NCBI RefSeq assembly: GCF_002341865.1 | Contig: NZ_DDOV01000004.1 | Coordinates: 1,129-22,022, forward strand | Source: Clostridium sp. UBA2485 | GTDB lineage: Bacteria; Bacillota; Clostridia; Clostridiales; Clostridiaceae | DNA length: 20,894 bases | Reading direction: 5' to 3' | Shown here: positions 7,805 through 15,305 of the stretch, one piece after another | Position numbering within the stretch: position 1 is the stretch's first letter | Layout of the letters: every line of letters begins with the position of its first letter | Position numbers and translations under genes: made by a program | The notes under the pieces: model-generated | Told to the model about the DNA's origin: nothing | Seen by the model: only the letters and a program-made list of their open reading frames with translations | The model's database searches: none

Positions 7805-8407
7805 TTATTCATCAGATAGGCTTAAGAAATCCAGTGTACTATCAATCACTTCTGTAATGCTATTTGCTACATATACAATTTTATCAGGGTCATGAATGTA
7901 GCAAATAATCTGCCCAACCTCACCTTTGTTACCTGGAGTGAAATCAAGCATTAAGTAGATGCTACCAGCCGCTTGAGCAAAGGGTATCCATTTCTCATTA
8001 AATAAATAAGGTTTTATTCTTTCATCCGCCATATTCGCTATGTCTTGTTCTGAAAAATATTCAGGGAAGTCACTTAGCAAGGCATTTTTATTTTGAAAAT
8101 ACTCTTTTTTCGCAGCTATCTCTTCAAGTGATAAAAGTGTAAAGTAAAATTCACAGGCACCAATATCTATAAAGAAAATATCAAAAAACTTACTGCCATT
8201 TTTATATTGAAACAGAGCTTTTAAATCAGCTGGCAATGTAACATCAAATTTTTGCTCAAACGTCTGTATTTGCGTTTTAGTCGCTCCATTTACTTCTTGG
8301 TATTCTTCAAAATACTCTTCGCCTATAGGGTCATCAATCTCTAATTCCTCAAAATTCTCACACACAAACTTTTCTATTTGATTTATTTTTCTTATCAACT
8401 CTACCAT
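7805..8407 (-). CDS. SMI1/KNR4 (SUKH) family immunity protein
   Basis: This protein has 200 residues from the ATG at 8407. AGGAGGT lies directly before that ATG, and the longer open frame upstream merely reads through the cassette repeat. The SUKH core is clear: TKTQIQTFEQKFDVTLPADL (residues 44-63), then KALFQYKNGSKF, and a later WIPFAQAAGSIYLMLDF strand pair that matches the family's 'WiPia.dgggd.l.lDl'. SUKH proteins neutralise diverse nuclease and other toxin domains by direct binding in the cytoplasm. The 40-residue N-terminal helix before the core is common in such proteins. The cognate toxin is not in the window. Confidence 0.85.
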   Translation of the reverse strand: MVELIRKINQIEKFVCENFEELEIDDPIGEEYFEEYQEVNGATKTQIQTFEQKFDVTLPADLKALFQYKNGSKFFDIFFIDIGACEFYFTLLSLEEIAAKKEYFQNKNALLSDFPEYFSEQDIANMADERIKPYLFNEKWIPFAQAAGSIYLMLDFTPGNKGEVGQIICYIHDPDKIVYVANSITEVIDSTLDFLSLSDE

Positions 8408-8417
8408 GTTACCTCCT

Positions 8418-8482
8418 ATTATATAAATTTCCTGTAGCCTTGCTATAATTCGCCTACGGGAGTTAATGCTCATAATCTTACC
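8418..8482 (-). repeat. Cassette repeat
   Basis: CCTGTAG pairs with CTACGGG through one wobble pair. The second stem is weakened (GTTAAT). The AT-rich edge directly abuts the AGGAGGT site of the SUKH gene. Confidence 0.9.
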
Positions 8483-8503
8483 AATAGACTGGGACTTTGC
8501 ATT

Positions 8504-9127
8504 TTAGCTCATATTCAAAATCAGTTCTAACTTTTCCTGAAGCCTTTGAGGCAAGATACTCTTATCCGCCCCCATCTCCATTAACCGCTTAACCAAGGAT
8601 CTCTCTTCAATCTTAGAATTTGTCCCAACACAAGGAAGCAAAAGCCAGAGGATAGAGCGCCCCCTTTTGTTCAGAATGTTTACGTTGAGACTTTGCTCTA
8701 AAATAAGACGAAACATTTGACAGATCCCTGGCTGGTTTATATTTCCTGCAAGATAATGAAGTGCTGTATTACCGTTATAGTCTTGAATATCCACATCTAT
8801 ACCACGTCGGATGAGGTCAATAGCAATATCAAATTTGTTATTTGTTGAAATGCTTTCATGAAGCATACTTTTGTGAAACTGCTGTCTTGTATAGTTAATA
8901 TCTGTAACATAGTCAATCTTCTCAGCATATTCTTGAAAACCATATACATAAACAGCTATGGCATTATAGCACGCTTCATTCGGATTTACAGTTGGCGGTT
9001 CTTCTTTTTTTACGAAAAGACCGGGAGTTACTTCATCAAAAAGCTCCGTTCTGATTTCATCAAACAGCACCTTTTCTTCTGGACTTATATAACTTTCCGT
9101 TTTGGTAGGTTTTATATTGTCTCCCAT
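8504..9127 (-). CDS. Ankyrin repeat protein
   Basis: This soluble protein has 207 residues. Residues 98-150 contain one canonical ankyrin repeat (DVDIQDYNGNTALHYLAG) followed by a degenerate one (LNVNILNKRGRSILWLLL). A final half repeat, LVKRLMEMGADKS, lies near 178-190. The first 90 residues are acidic and not recognised. Ankyrin proteins in immunity arrays are thought to bind toxins as simple scaffolds; that role is inferred from the neighbours. AGGAGG precedes the ATG by 6 bases. Cassette repeats flank it on both sides. Confidence 0.85.
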   Translation of the reverse strand: MGDNIKPTKTESYISPEEKVLFDEIRTELFDEVTPGLFVKKEEPPTVNPNEACYNAIAVYVYGFQEYAEKIDYVTDINYTRQQFHKSMLHESISTNNKFDIAIDLIRRGIDVDIQDYNGNTALHYLAGNINQPGICQMFRLILEQSLNVNILNKRGRSILWLLLPCVGTNSKIEERSLVKRLMEMGADKSILPQRLQEKLELILNMS

Positions 9128-9163
9128 TTTATCCTCCTAACTTTCCATTTATCTTCATGTGAG

Positions 9164-9220
9164 ATTATATAAATTTCCTGTAGCTTTGTTTTAATTCGCC
9201 TACAGGAACAAATGCTCATA
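9164..9220 (-). repeat. Cassette repeat, near-consensus copy
   Basis: Perfect CCTGTAG/CTACAGG stem with a 16-base loop. The edge reads ATTATATAAATTT, which on the minus strand contains TATAAT. The small hairpin is weakened (GAACAAATGCTC). Confidence 0.93.
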
Positions 9221-9242
9221 AAGCCCGTACTACTCAATCATT

Positions 9243-9659
9243 TTATTCTTCTGGAAATGTAGCGAGAAATTTGAAACATCCAAATTCATCATTTTGAATT
9301 CTCTTAATATCACCCTCATATTTTAGCTTTCCAACCACGATAGCAGTATTATAGAAATCATCTAAGTCATTCGGATATTTTGCTTTAAGCTTTTCAATAT
9401 TAAATATGTCGGTTTGAGCAAAAATCTCTTCTATTGACTTTGACGGTAGCATGTTTACAACCGCAACTAAAAAATCCTCGTCATAAGTATTTACTCCAAA
9501 ATCAACTCCAAATTCAGAACCAATACAATCAACTTCTAACAACTCGTAATCCTTTTTCATATATTCATTGAGTAATTCTTGTGATTTGCAGTTACCAACA
9601 AAAATAGAAACATATTCGTCATTACTATATGTGTAATTTTTCTGTTCAACTTCTCGCAT
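9243..9659 (-). CDS. Imm22-like immunity protein
   Basis: The protein has 138 residues from the ATG at 9659, which follows AGGAGG by 6 bases; a TTG two codons upstream is less likely. The N-terminus reads YVSIFVGNCKSQELLNEYM, then FGVDFGVNTYDEDFLVAV. This matches my memory of Imm22-type immunity proteins, which have a '(v/i)xi(w/f)vGnfxSexelxeY' strand-helix start and a 'FxxDfGinxYDEDF' motif. Such proteins are predicted to sit in the cytoplasm and block nuclease-type toxin tips. It is a single-gene cassette. A profile search would settle the family. Confidence 0.7.
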   Translation of the reverse strand: MREVEQKNYTYSNDEYVSIFVGNCKSQELLNEYMKKDYELLEVDCIGSEFGVDFGVNTYDEDFLVAVVNMLPSKSIEEIFAQTDIFNIEKLKAKYPNDLDDFYNTAIVVGKLKYEGDIKRIQNDEFGCFKFLATFPEE

Positions 9660-9700
9660 GTTCAACCTCCTAAATTCCTTATAGACTGGGTTCAGAACTA

Positions 9701-9737
9701 CTTGATAAATTCCTTTTTACCAGCATGTCTGCTGAAT
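9701..9737 (-). repeat. Possible heavily decayed cassette repeat
   Basis: GATAAATTCC followed by TTTTTAC recalls the AT-rich edge and left arm, but no second arm can be found. It occupies the place where a repeat would be expected. Confidence 0.25.
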
Positions 9738-10208
9738 TTAATAATGGTAAATAATTTCTTGGTAATTAAATTCACTTTTCTTAGGGTAATTCGATTTATC
9801 ACTATCTGCAAGTAACTTATTATTGTAATATTCTATGAAGTCACTTTTAGGAATAGCATCGTCATCGTTATATATAGTAAACATGGCCTCTTTCGTTTGT
9901 TCTTTCATATACCCCGGAACATGCGCTCCCAAAGAAATCATATTGTGTTGATCTGTATGACCCAAATATAAATCAAATACTATAAATTTTTGCTTCGAAG
10001 AATCAAAAAATACATGTACATCACCTTGTCCTCGCTTAAGGAGACAATACTCCTCCGCTAATGTATTTGGATTCATTTTAATGTCTAACAATTTAAGCAA
10101 GCTTACTATTTCATTTGTGAAAGTAGCATCTTTTGCCTCCCATGTATCCCGAAAGTTCCCATCAAATAAGATTTCAAATGGAATCACATATTCCACTTCA
10201 TACGACAT
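9738..10208 (-). CDS. Unknown immunity-array protein
   Basis: I do not recognise this family. From the ATG at 10208 it has about 156 residues. An earlier ATG at 10214 lies too close to the TTGAGGTG ribosome site. The N-terminus is a strand pair (YEVEYVIPFEILFDGNFRD). The middle carries GQGDVHVFFDSSKQKFIVFD and LYLGHTDQHNM, and the C-terminus is basic-acidic mixed and ends in EIIYHY. The alternating strands suggest a compact alpha/beta fold without membrane segments. Its size, acidity and position between Imm22-like and TPR genes suggest an immunity protein. Confidence 0.6.
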   Translation of the reverse strand: MSYEVEYVIPFEILFDGNFRDTWEAKDATFTNEIVSLLKLLDIKMNPNTLAEEYCLLKRGQGDVHVFFDSSKQKFIVFDLYLGHTDQHNMISLGAHVPGYMKEQTKEAMFTIYNDDDAIPKSDFIEYYNNKLLADSDKSNYPKKSEFNYQEIIYHY

Positions 10209-10305
10209 ATTCATCACCTCAACAACTGTAATTTTCTACACATGCATATTCCCCAAGAATCAATATCATATACTCCTACACCTTATTGTACTTTTTGCGA
10301 TCTCT

Positions 10306-10316
10306 GATTATATAAA
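10306..10316 (-). repeat. Truncated cassette repeat (AT-rich edge only)
   Basis: GATTATATAAA is kept and everything beyond it is replaced by the end of the TPR gene, whose stop lies four bases away. The break is at the same place as in the copies at 12315, 16541 and 20001. Confidence 0.45.
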
Positions 10317-10319
10317 TAA

Positions 10320-10772
10320 TTATTCTTTTGTGCGGTCTTGTCTTAAATCTATATGAGTACTTAAAAATTCAAAATACTTAGGGTTATCTTCATCAAAAAT
10401 TTCTTTGCCTTCAAACATATATGCTCTTAACATATATTCCAAGGCGTTTTTTTCATCACCTATCTCCAAGCAGCTTTCACCAAGTCTAAGCATGACAAAT
10501 GGATTACCATAGCCTTCACCAGAAAGATTTCCTCTTGCAGCATCAAAACATTGATATGCCTTATCAAAGTTATTCTGAATAAAATATATATCGCCTATGG
10601 AAGCCAAAAACCATACAGTTTCACTATAAAATTGTTGCGGGTGGGGAATAAGACTTAATGCTTCTTTCCAAACTTTTAAAGCTTCATCATATTGTTTGCT
10701 ATCATAAAAACCATTACCAATTTCAGCAAGTTCCTCTATCTTATTTTCGATTTTTTCAGATAATTCATCCAT
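10320..10772 (-). CDS. Tetratricopeptide repeat (TPR) protein
   Basis: This soluble protein has 150 residues and about three TPR units: NGFYDSKQYDEALKVWKEAL (residues 19-38), ASIGDIYFIQNNFDKAYQCF (about 56-75) and LGESCLEIGDEKNALEYMLR (about 96-115). TPR proteins are protein-binding scaffolds. TPR and related helical-repeat proteins are common in toxin-immunity loci, where they probably act as immunity or chaperone factors, but the partner is not visible here. GGAGG precedes the ATG by 9 bases. A full cassette repeat lies 5' of it and a truncated one at its 3' end. Confidence 0.85.
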   Translation of the reverse strand: MDELSEKIENKIEELAEIGNGFYDSKQYDEALKVWKEALSLIPHPQQFYSETVWFLASIGDIYFIQNNFDKAYQCFDAARGNLSGEGYGNPFVMLRLGESCLEIGDEKNALEYMLRAYMFEGKEIFDEDNPKYFEFLSTHIDLRQDRTKE

Positions 10773-10810
10773 TTCAGATTTCCTCCAATTCTGATTTGTC
10801 GCATTGTCAG

Positions 10811-10866
10811 ATTATATAAATTTCCTGGAGCTTTATTTTAATTCGCCTACAGGAACGAATATTCAT
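10811..10866 (-). repeat. Cassette repeat
   Basis: Arms CCTGGAG and CTACAGG (one mismatch), ATTCGC with ACGAAT, and an AT-rich edge containing TATAAT on the minus strand. It separates the TPR gene from the 10891 gene. Confidence 0.9.
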
Positions 10867-10890
10867 GCGCCCACTAACAAACCGTAATTT

Positions 10891-11529
10891 TTAGCTTTTG
10901 GGTGAAAAATACCAACAGAAGGATATTCCCGTCGAGATTTCATGGCTTTTCTCTGATACAAAATCATATTCGCTTAAATCAACAAATTCATTTATAGCAG
11001 GTTCTAATTCCTCCAAACAGCATATTTCATCACAGTGAGCACTAATTCCACTGAATGTAACTTCGCCCTCAAATGTAAAAGGGACATCCTCTCCATAGAT
11101 TGCATCCCAAAACACATTGGCGGTTCCACTCCATCTCATATAAAAGATATTGCCCATTCTTTTTATAAATTCAATTTTCCCACTGGTCACTTCCGCATGC
11201 CCGAATACATATAGTGTCCCTGCTTCTTCGCCCTTCTCGTTCTGAGAAGCATCCCATTTTTTTGTTAACCCATCTATAGATTTCCACGACCTTACATCAA
11301 GTGAAAATCCATTATTATGATAAAGATTCGGAGCAATCATTTCATAATCCTCCTCACCGCTGTCCTCGTCTGTGAATATAAGTTTTCCCTCTGACGTTTC
11401 TACTTCTATGTGCCATAAAAATGAAGGAACTTTCTTATACCCCATTCTCTTATTCATTGCTCCATCTGCAAATGCTCCGGTAAGTACAGCAGATCTCACA
11501 TCAAATTCTAAATCTCCTAATTTGAACAT
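10891..11529 (-). CDS. Unknown beta-rich protein paired with SUKH gene
   Basis: The true start is probably the ATG at 11529 (AAAGGACGGG upstream), giving 212 residues; the longer open frame reaches back into the upstream gene. The protein is strand-rich: FKLGDLEFDVRSAVLTG, then FLWHIEVETSEGKLIF, IEFIKRMGNIFYMRWSG and FTFEGEVTFSGISAHCDEI. A paired cysteine CC follows. It has no signal peptide or membrane segment and no family I recognise. Its start overlaps the end of the SUKH gene by 29 bases with no repeat between them. The two therefore form one two-gene cassette and are probably translationally coupled, perhaps against one toxin. Confidence 0.7.
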   Translation of the reverse strand: MFKLGDLEFDVRSAVLTGAFADGAMNKRMGYKKVPSFLWHIEVETSEGKLIFTDEDSGEEDYEMIAPNLYHNNGFSLDVRSWKSIDGLTKKWDASQNEKGEEAGTLYVFGHAEVTSGKIEFIKRMGNIFYMRWSGTANVFWDAIYGEDVPFTFEGEVTFSGISAHCDEICCLEELEPAINEFVDLSEYDFVSEKSHEISTGISFCWYFSPKS

Positions 11530-12082
11530 CTTTTTCCCGTCCTTTCTTTTCTCCACAGACCTTTTTGTTCTTGCGTTCTTCCAATTCCTCAATTTGCTTC
11601 ATCAAACAATCAGAAAAGCTCTCCTCTATTGAAGTTGTTTCCCCTGTCTGATAGTAATCTAATATGACAATATTACCCTTCTTATCAAAACAGAATATTT
11701 CGTCACCATTTCCAATAATGGATAAGAAAGGAATGTAGTCTGTAAATCCTGCTTCATGTAATTCCTTTGTCTTGACACGGATATCTAAAAAATCTGGTAT
11801 TTCTTTTGCTATTCCATAAACAATGATGCCACGACAAAAAGACCAAAACGGACCAATATCAAACTGCTTTGCTTGCGGCCAAACTTCTTCTCTCACATTC
11901 ATATAGAGTCCGCCTAGCGGTGACATGGTAAACTCTCTAAACTCCTGCGGTAGCATACTTCCAATACTTTTTTCGAATTCAGATATGTCCGATTCAGATG
12001 GTTCATTCCCCATACAGGCAACCACCTGATATGTATTTTTGTCATAGTTACGGAAATAATCATAAATTTTCTGTAATGCCAT
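11501..12082 (-). CDS. SMI1/KNR4 (SUKH) family immunity protein
   Basis: This protein has 193 residues. The SUKH signature is visible at residues 29-60: SESDISEFEKSIGSMLPQEF followed by REFTMSPLGGLYM. The later strands YIPFLSIIGNGDEIFCFDKK and NIVILDYYQTGE match the family's second half. The last 25 residues are lysine- and arginine-rich and probably arose from reading on into the overlapping next gene. GGAGGAG precedes the ATG by 7 bases. SUKH proteins bind and block toxin domains in the cytoplasm. It is the first gene of a two-gene cassette. Confidence 0.88.
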   Translation of the reverse strand: MALQKIYDYFRNYDKNTYQVVACMGNEPSESDISEFEKSIGSMLPQEFREFTMSPLGGLYMNVREEVWPQAKQFDIGPFWSFCRGIIVYGIAKEIPDFLDIRVKTKELHEAGFTDYIPFLSIIGNGDEIFCFDKKGNIVILDYYQTGETTSIEESFSDCLMKQIEELEERKNKKVCGEKKGREKDVQIRRFRI

Positions 12083-12103
12083 TTTAATTCTCCTCCTTCA
12101 TCA

Positions 12104-12150
12104 AATATAAATTTCCTGTAGCCTTTTTTAATTCTCTTACAAATTCTTAC
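12104..12150 (-). repeat. Cassette repeat lacking the small hairpin
   Basis: AAATATAAATTTCCTGTAG is intact and the tail ATTCTTAC is present. About 15 bases that hold the GAGC/GCTC hairpin are missing between them, so this is an internal deletion of one structural unit. Confidence 0.8.
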
Positions 12151-12160
12151 TTCTGAACTA

Positions 12161-12307
12161 TCAATCCAAATATGTATCTAAACGCTGAATAAACTTAAAA
12201 AATGTATTCCCTAAAACAATCTTATCTTTATCAGACATGGAAACCGCCGGAACAGCAAAATAATTTCCATTTGTATCCACTCCAAATAATTCACCACCGC
12301 CGGTTTA
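12161..12307 (-). pseudogene. C-terminal remnant of SMI1/KNR4-like immunity gene
   Basis: This 48-codon minus-strand frame is bounded upstream by an in-frame TAA. It reads GGGELFGVDTNGNYFAVPAV, then SDKDKIVLGNTFFKFIQRLDTYLD and a stop. The pattern of a glycine-rich strand, 'xGxYfxiP', a variable stretch and a final 'Ff.FI..L' helix is the end of a SUKH protein. No start codon or ribosome site remains. It lies between the repeat at 12104 and a truncated repeat edge at 12315, so it is a cassette whose 5' part has been deleted. Confidence 0.7.
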
Positions 12308-12314
12308 ATAAAAT

Positions 12315-12330
12315 GAATTATATAAATTTT
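12315..12330 (-). repeat. Truncated cassette repeat (AT-rich edge only)
   Basis: GAATTATATAAATTTT is kept and the stem arms are missing. It lies just upstream of the SUKH remnant. Confidence 0.45.
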
Positions 12331-12387
12331 ACACCAACAACTTCATTGATAGATTAAATTTAATATCATAATTTAAACTGAAATTCA

Positions 12388-12783
12388 CTATTTTATTTCC
12401 CTATTTAATATGTCATCATAGTTTTCTTTGTAGTTATCAAACGCTTTAAATGGATATTCAGCATTTTCTAAAAGATAAACCAAAGTTTCAGATAAAATTT
12501 CTGCAAAAATCTCAACTACACAATAAGCGGATTTTTTGTTGCTAATATACAAAATGCTTTCGTATAGTATTTCGTTTAAGTCTGCAAGAAGTTCTCTTTC
12601 AATTTCTGGTGAGTAAAAAGTTTCTTTCAATTCTTTCAAACATATAAAAATTTCATCAAATTTTTGTTGCAACTCAGGTAAATTCTTAAATCCATATCTT
12701 AAATCATATCTATATCCCTCTGGGAAATTATCGTTTCTCCCTGCATGAACGGCTATTTTCAACCTTGCTTCTGCTTTTGTCAT
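12388..12783 (-). CDS. Unknown helical immunity-array protein
   Basis: I do not recognise this family. The protein has 131 residues, acidic and almost wholly helical. It has a basic N-terminus (MTKAEARLKIAVHAGRND), then FDEIFICLKELKETFY, ELLADLNEILYESILYI and VVEIFAEILSETLVYLLEN. There is no signal peptide. The ribosome site GGGTG lies about 8 bases before the ATG and is weaker than in most neighbours. Its cassette has a damaged repeat on the 3' side and a full one on the 5' side. An immunity role is inferred from position only. Confidence 0.6.
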   Translation of the reverse strand: MTKAEARLKIAVHAGRNDNFPEGYRYDLRYGFKNLPELQQKFDEIFICLKELKETFYSPEIERELLADLNEILYESILYISNKKSAYCVVEIFAEILSETLVYLLENAEYPFKAFDNYKENYDDILNREIK

Positions 12784-12851
12784 TTATATTCACCCACTTT
12801 CCTACTTGTCAATCATGAACATTCAGTGAATTTTTATTTATTGCTCTGCTA

Positions 12852-12917
12852 GATCATACAAAACTTCTGTAGTTTTGTTTTAATTCGCCTACAGAAGCGA
12901 ATGCTCATAATCTTGCC
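12852..12917 (-). repeat. Cassette repeat with compensatory stem change
   Basis: The left arm is CTTCTGTAG where most copies have TTCCTGTAG, and the right arm is CTACAGAAG where most have CTACAGGAG. Both arms changed together, so the stem stays perfect and is extended to 9 pairs. ATTCGC/GCGAAT and GAGC-like pairing are also kept. Confidence 0.93.
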
Positions 12918-12932
12918 ATTAAAGATAATCCA

Positions 12933-13379
12933 TCATAATGCAATAACGCTATTTAAAACAGCCTTAGCCATCTTATCTGCAATTTCTTCAATACTATCTC
13001 CAGACATTATATAGTCTATGACATTACTTAAAGGTAGAGACTTATGAAGTAATTCTATATAGTAATCCACTTTATTATCTTCGCCGCTTTCAAAGCTGTC
13101 CTTTATCATCGTTATTAAGATTATTATTTCACTTCTCTCTAAACCTTTGATACAAGGCGGTTCTGGAGTCATTGCAGTCATTGCTAAGTTGTCTAAGTCA
13201 GTCCATCCCCAATATTCAGCAAACTCCATTTCATTATGCTCTTTACCGGTGATTTTACTAAGTTCAGCTAATTTCTTGCTGCAATTTCCGCTTCCTTTAT
13301 CAACAATATAATTAATTATTTTCATAACTGTTTCGAGCTTACCTTCATCTATTTGAGGAAATTCCAACTCTTTTCTCAT
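12933..13379 (-). CDS. Unknown immunity-array protein
   Basis: I do not recognise a named family. The likely start is the ATG at 13379 (MRKELEFPQIDEGKL), with GGAG about 11 bases upstream, giving 148 residues. A TTG at 13433 would add 18. The protein is acidic and helical. Marked motifs are FAEYWGWTDLDNLAMTAM, the proline-rich TPEPPCIKGL, and IDYIMSGDSIEEIADKM. It is followed after 88 bases of other genes' spacing by two more genes upstream that lack repeats between them, so it may share a multi-gene cassette with them. Immunity function is inferred. Confidence 0.6.
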   Translation of the reverse strand: MRKELEFPQIDEGKLETVMKIINYIVDKGSGNCSKKLAELSKITGKEHNEMEFAEYWGWTDLDNLAMTAMTPEPPCIKGLERSEIIILITMIKDSFESGEDNKVDYYIELLHKSLPLSNVIDYIMSGDSIEEIADKMAKAVLNSVIAL

Positions 13380-13466
13380 ATGATTACAACTCCAATCCAT
13401 ATTTATAATTTCGCCAAATAACCTGCACTTCAAATTGAAATTTGTTAACTCCTGATTCTGTGAGAA

Positions 13467-13832
13467 TTACAAATTGCCACATGGAATTTTAGATGACTGA
13501 TATGACTGTATCAACTTGTCTAACCAAGATGTTGTGACACCAAGCTGCATACTATCAAAAATCAGTCCGAAATCATCCGATATACAGGCAGCTAAATCAC
13601 TGTTTTGAGATAAATTATACACTTGCAAAAAAGCTTTTTTTCTATATTCATCAGAAAAGCGTTTTGATTCTTCTGAATACTCTTTTTTCAATTTTAATTG
13701 CTCTATTTGATTATGAAGATTTATCCAGTTAGACTCAAACCATTCGCAATCACGCAGGTCTAATATGGAATCAAAATCTATTTGATCAAACATTTCTTGG
13801 TTTATTTTCTCTAATAACTCATTAAGCATCAT
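13467..13832 (-). CDS. Unknown small helical immunity-array protein
   Basis: I do not recognise this family. The protein has 121 residues (120 if the second ATG is used), acidic and helical, with ELLEKINQEMFDQIDFDSIL, a charged coiled segment EQLKLKKEYSEESKRFSDEY and DDFGLIFDSMQLGVTTSWLD. GGGAGG stands 6 bases before ATGATG. It starts 30 bases after the stop of the leucine-rich repeat gene with no cassette repeat between, so these two are probably cotranscribed as one unit. Confidence 0.6.
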   Translation of the reverse strand: MMLNELLEKINQEMFDQIDFDSILDLRDCEWFESNWINLHNQIEQLKLKKEYSEESKRFSDEYRKKAFLQVYNLSQNSDLAACISDDFGLIFDSMQLGVTTSWLDKLIQSYQSSKIPCGNL

Positions 13833-13861
13833 CTTTACCTCCCCCCTCGTCTTTCACTTAC

Positions 13862-14725
13862 TTATAACCGTAGTAATGATACAAACTCAATCCCATTTTC
13901 CTTGGCATACTTTTCGGCCACTGAACCCGGAATACCTTTTATTTTTAAACCTGGAACAACCTGTTGACCTTTTATCTTGAAAGCGATTTTTTCGGGGCTA
14001 GTGTACTCTCTCATTTCCATAAACCCAACAGATTCTTTGCCGAATTCCGTAACACTTGCTGGAATTGTAAGTTCAAGGAGCGAGGGACAATGAAAAAACG
14101 CCCAGTCGTCAATGTTTGTAACACCATCCTCAATAACAACTTCGGTAAGCACCTCACAGTCGGCAAAAGCCTCGTATGAATTTGTCACGCTATTGGGAAT
14201 AAAAGCATATTTAATGTATTCAGAACCGCAAAAAACATGGGAAATATCTTCGGTGCCTTGTGGAAAAATTAAACTTTCAAGCTTGGTGCCTTCAAATGCC
14301 CATGAGAAATTCCGCACTCTGGGTGGTATATCAACACTTTCCAGAGAATAACAGCAGTTAAATGTATAACTCATATCAACAAGGCTTTTCGGAAGAGTAA
14401 CATCTTCAAGCCTCTCGCAACCATGAAAAGCGCCAACTACCGACATTACGCCTTCTGGAATAACTACTCTTTTTAACTCATAAAACCCATCAAAGGTGCT
14501 GTCAAGTGAAACGACGTTTTTCCCGTCGATGACATCCGGAACAACGATATTAATATTATTACCGTTATAACGCAAAATCTCTATCCCGCCGTCAATCGGA
14601 GTATATGTCCATAAGCTATCCGAGCTTGTAAAGATTTCAACATCTTCATCCTCGTATTTATAGAACCAGTCGTAGCTTTCTCCAGTTCCGTATCGTCCTC
14701 TCCCATCACTATAATAAGCTCTCAT
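13862..14725 (-). CDS. BspA-type leucine-rich repeat protein (cytoplasmic)
   Basis: The protein has 287 residues from the ATG at 14725, which follows GGAGG by 9 bases; a TTG five codons earlier overlaps that site. After a tyrosine-rich N-terminus (about 35 residues), repeats of roughly 22-23 residues follow. Each is of the type 'xAFxxCxxLxxVxIPxSVxxI', for example FHGCERLEDVTLPKSL, FNCCYSLESVDIPPRV, FADCEVLTEVVIEDGV and FFHCPSLLELTIPASV. The last repeat ends with KYAKENGIEFV. This is the LRR_5/BspA fold, usually found on secreted surface proteins. This one has no signal peptide or anchor, so it is predicted to be cytoplasmic. It may act as a binding scaffold in the immunity array, which is inference. 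Confidence 0.85.
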   Translation of the reverse strand: MRAYYSDGRGRYGTGESYDWFYKYEDEDVEIFTSSDSLWTYTPIDGGIEILRYNGNNINIVVPDVIDGKNVVSLDSTFDGFYELKRVVIPEGVMSVVGAFHGCERLEDVTLPKSLVDMSYTFNCCYSLESVDIPPRVRNFSWAFEGTKLESLIFPQGTEDISHVFCGSEYIKYAFIPNSVTNSYEAFADCEVLTEVVIEDGVTNIDDWAFFHCPSLLELTIPASVTEFGKESVGFMEMREYTSPEKIAFKIKGQQVVPGLKIKGIPGSVAEKYAKENGIEFVSLLRL

Positions 14726-14849
14726 TGTAAAAACCTCCAATGTTATATTTAAAGGGCGAAAAATCTATTCTGTTTTTTCGTAGGCCTTATTCAAACGTCA
14801 AGATTCATACTCCGAAGGAAGACATGGTACTATCCTTTGTCTTTCTTCT

Positions 14850-14913
14850 AAAATATAAATTTCCTGTAGCATTGTTTCAACTCACCTACAGGAGTGAATG
14901 CCCATAATCTTAT
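14850..14913 (-). repeat. Cassette repeat
   Basis: Perfect CCTGTAG/CTACAGG stem. The second stem has changed on both sides (CTCAC with GTGAAT), keeping the inner pairs. The small hairpin is weakened (GAGT/GCCC). Confidence 0.92.
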
Positions 14914-14928
14914 TGATATAATGTTAAT

Positions 14929-15216
14929 CTAAGCAGTCCAGTAAGCAAAGTAACTTTCTTTCTCAACATCATTCATGGCCTCGTCTATTGACATAAAAAC
15001 GCCGCCTCCAGTGCAAAACTCACCTTTTTGGGTCAGGCTGTCAAACCATGTGTAATAGCAAAGACATTCTACATCCTCCGCTATTTCTGGAGGATCTTCA
15101 TAATCTCCTGAACCATATCGAATATTGCTTTCTATAATAATAACTTCATATTTTTTGATATTATCATATAAGCAAATTCCTCGTTTCACAATTTTTACTT
15201 TTGATAAGTCAAGCAT
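14929..15216 (-). CDS. Unknown small immunity-array protein
   Basis: I do not recognise this family. The protein has 95 residues and is soluble, with LDLSKVKIVKRGICLYDN at the start, the acidic YGSGDYEDPPEIAEDVECL in the middle, then YYTWFDSLTQKGEFCTGGG and a C-terminal helix SIDEAMNDVEKESYF. The layout of strands followed by a helix ending in aromatic residues is typical of small cytoplasmic stand-alone domains. AGGAGGG precedes the ATG by 8 bases. There is a repeat on its 3' side and none between it and the DUF4240 gene. Confidence 0.65.
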   Translation of the reverse strand: MLDLSKVKIVKRGICLYDNIKKYEVIIIESNIRYGSGDYEDPPEIAEDVECLCYYTWFDSLTQKGEFCTGGGVFMSIDEAMNDVEKESYFAYWTA

Positions 15217-15305
15217 TGGCTTTCCCTCCTTTGGTCTTTTGAAATATTGAAAAACCCGACATACTGGAATATATTATTACTCTTTATGTTGTGCATGATT
15301 CGAAT

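Noticed and set aside
8408..8473. N-terminal extension of the SUKH protein (and similar extensions at 18793-18858 and 16523-16558)
   Set aside because: These extensions translate the cassette repeat or its edge. Strong ribosome sites sit just before the internal ATG codons.
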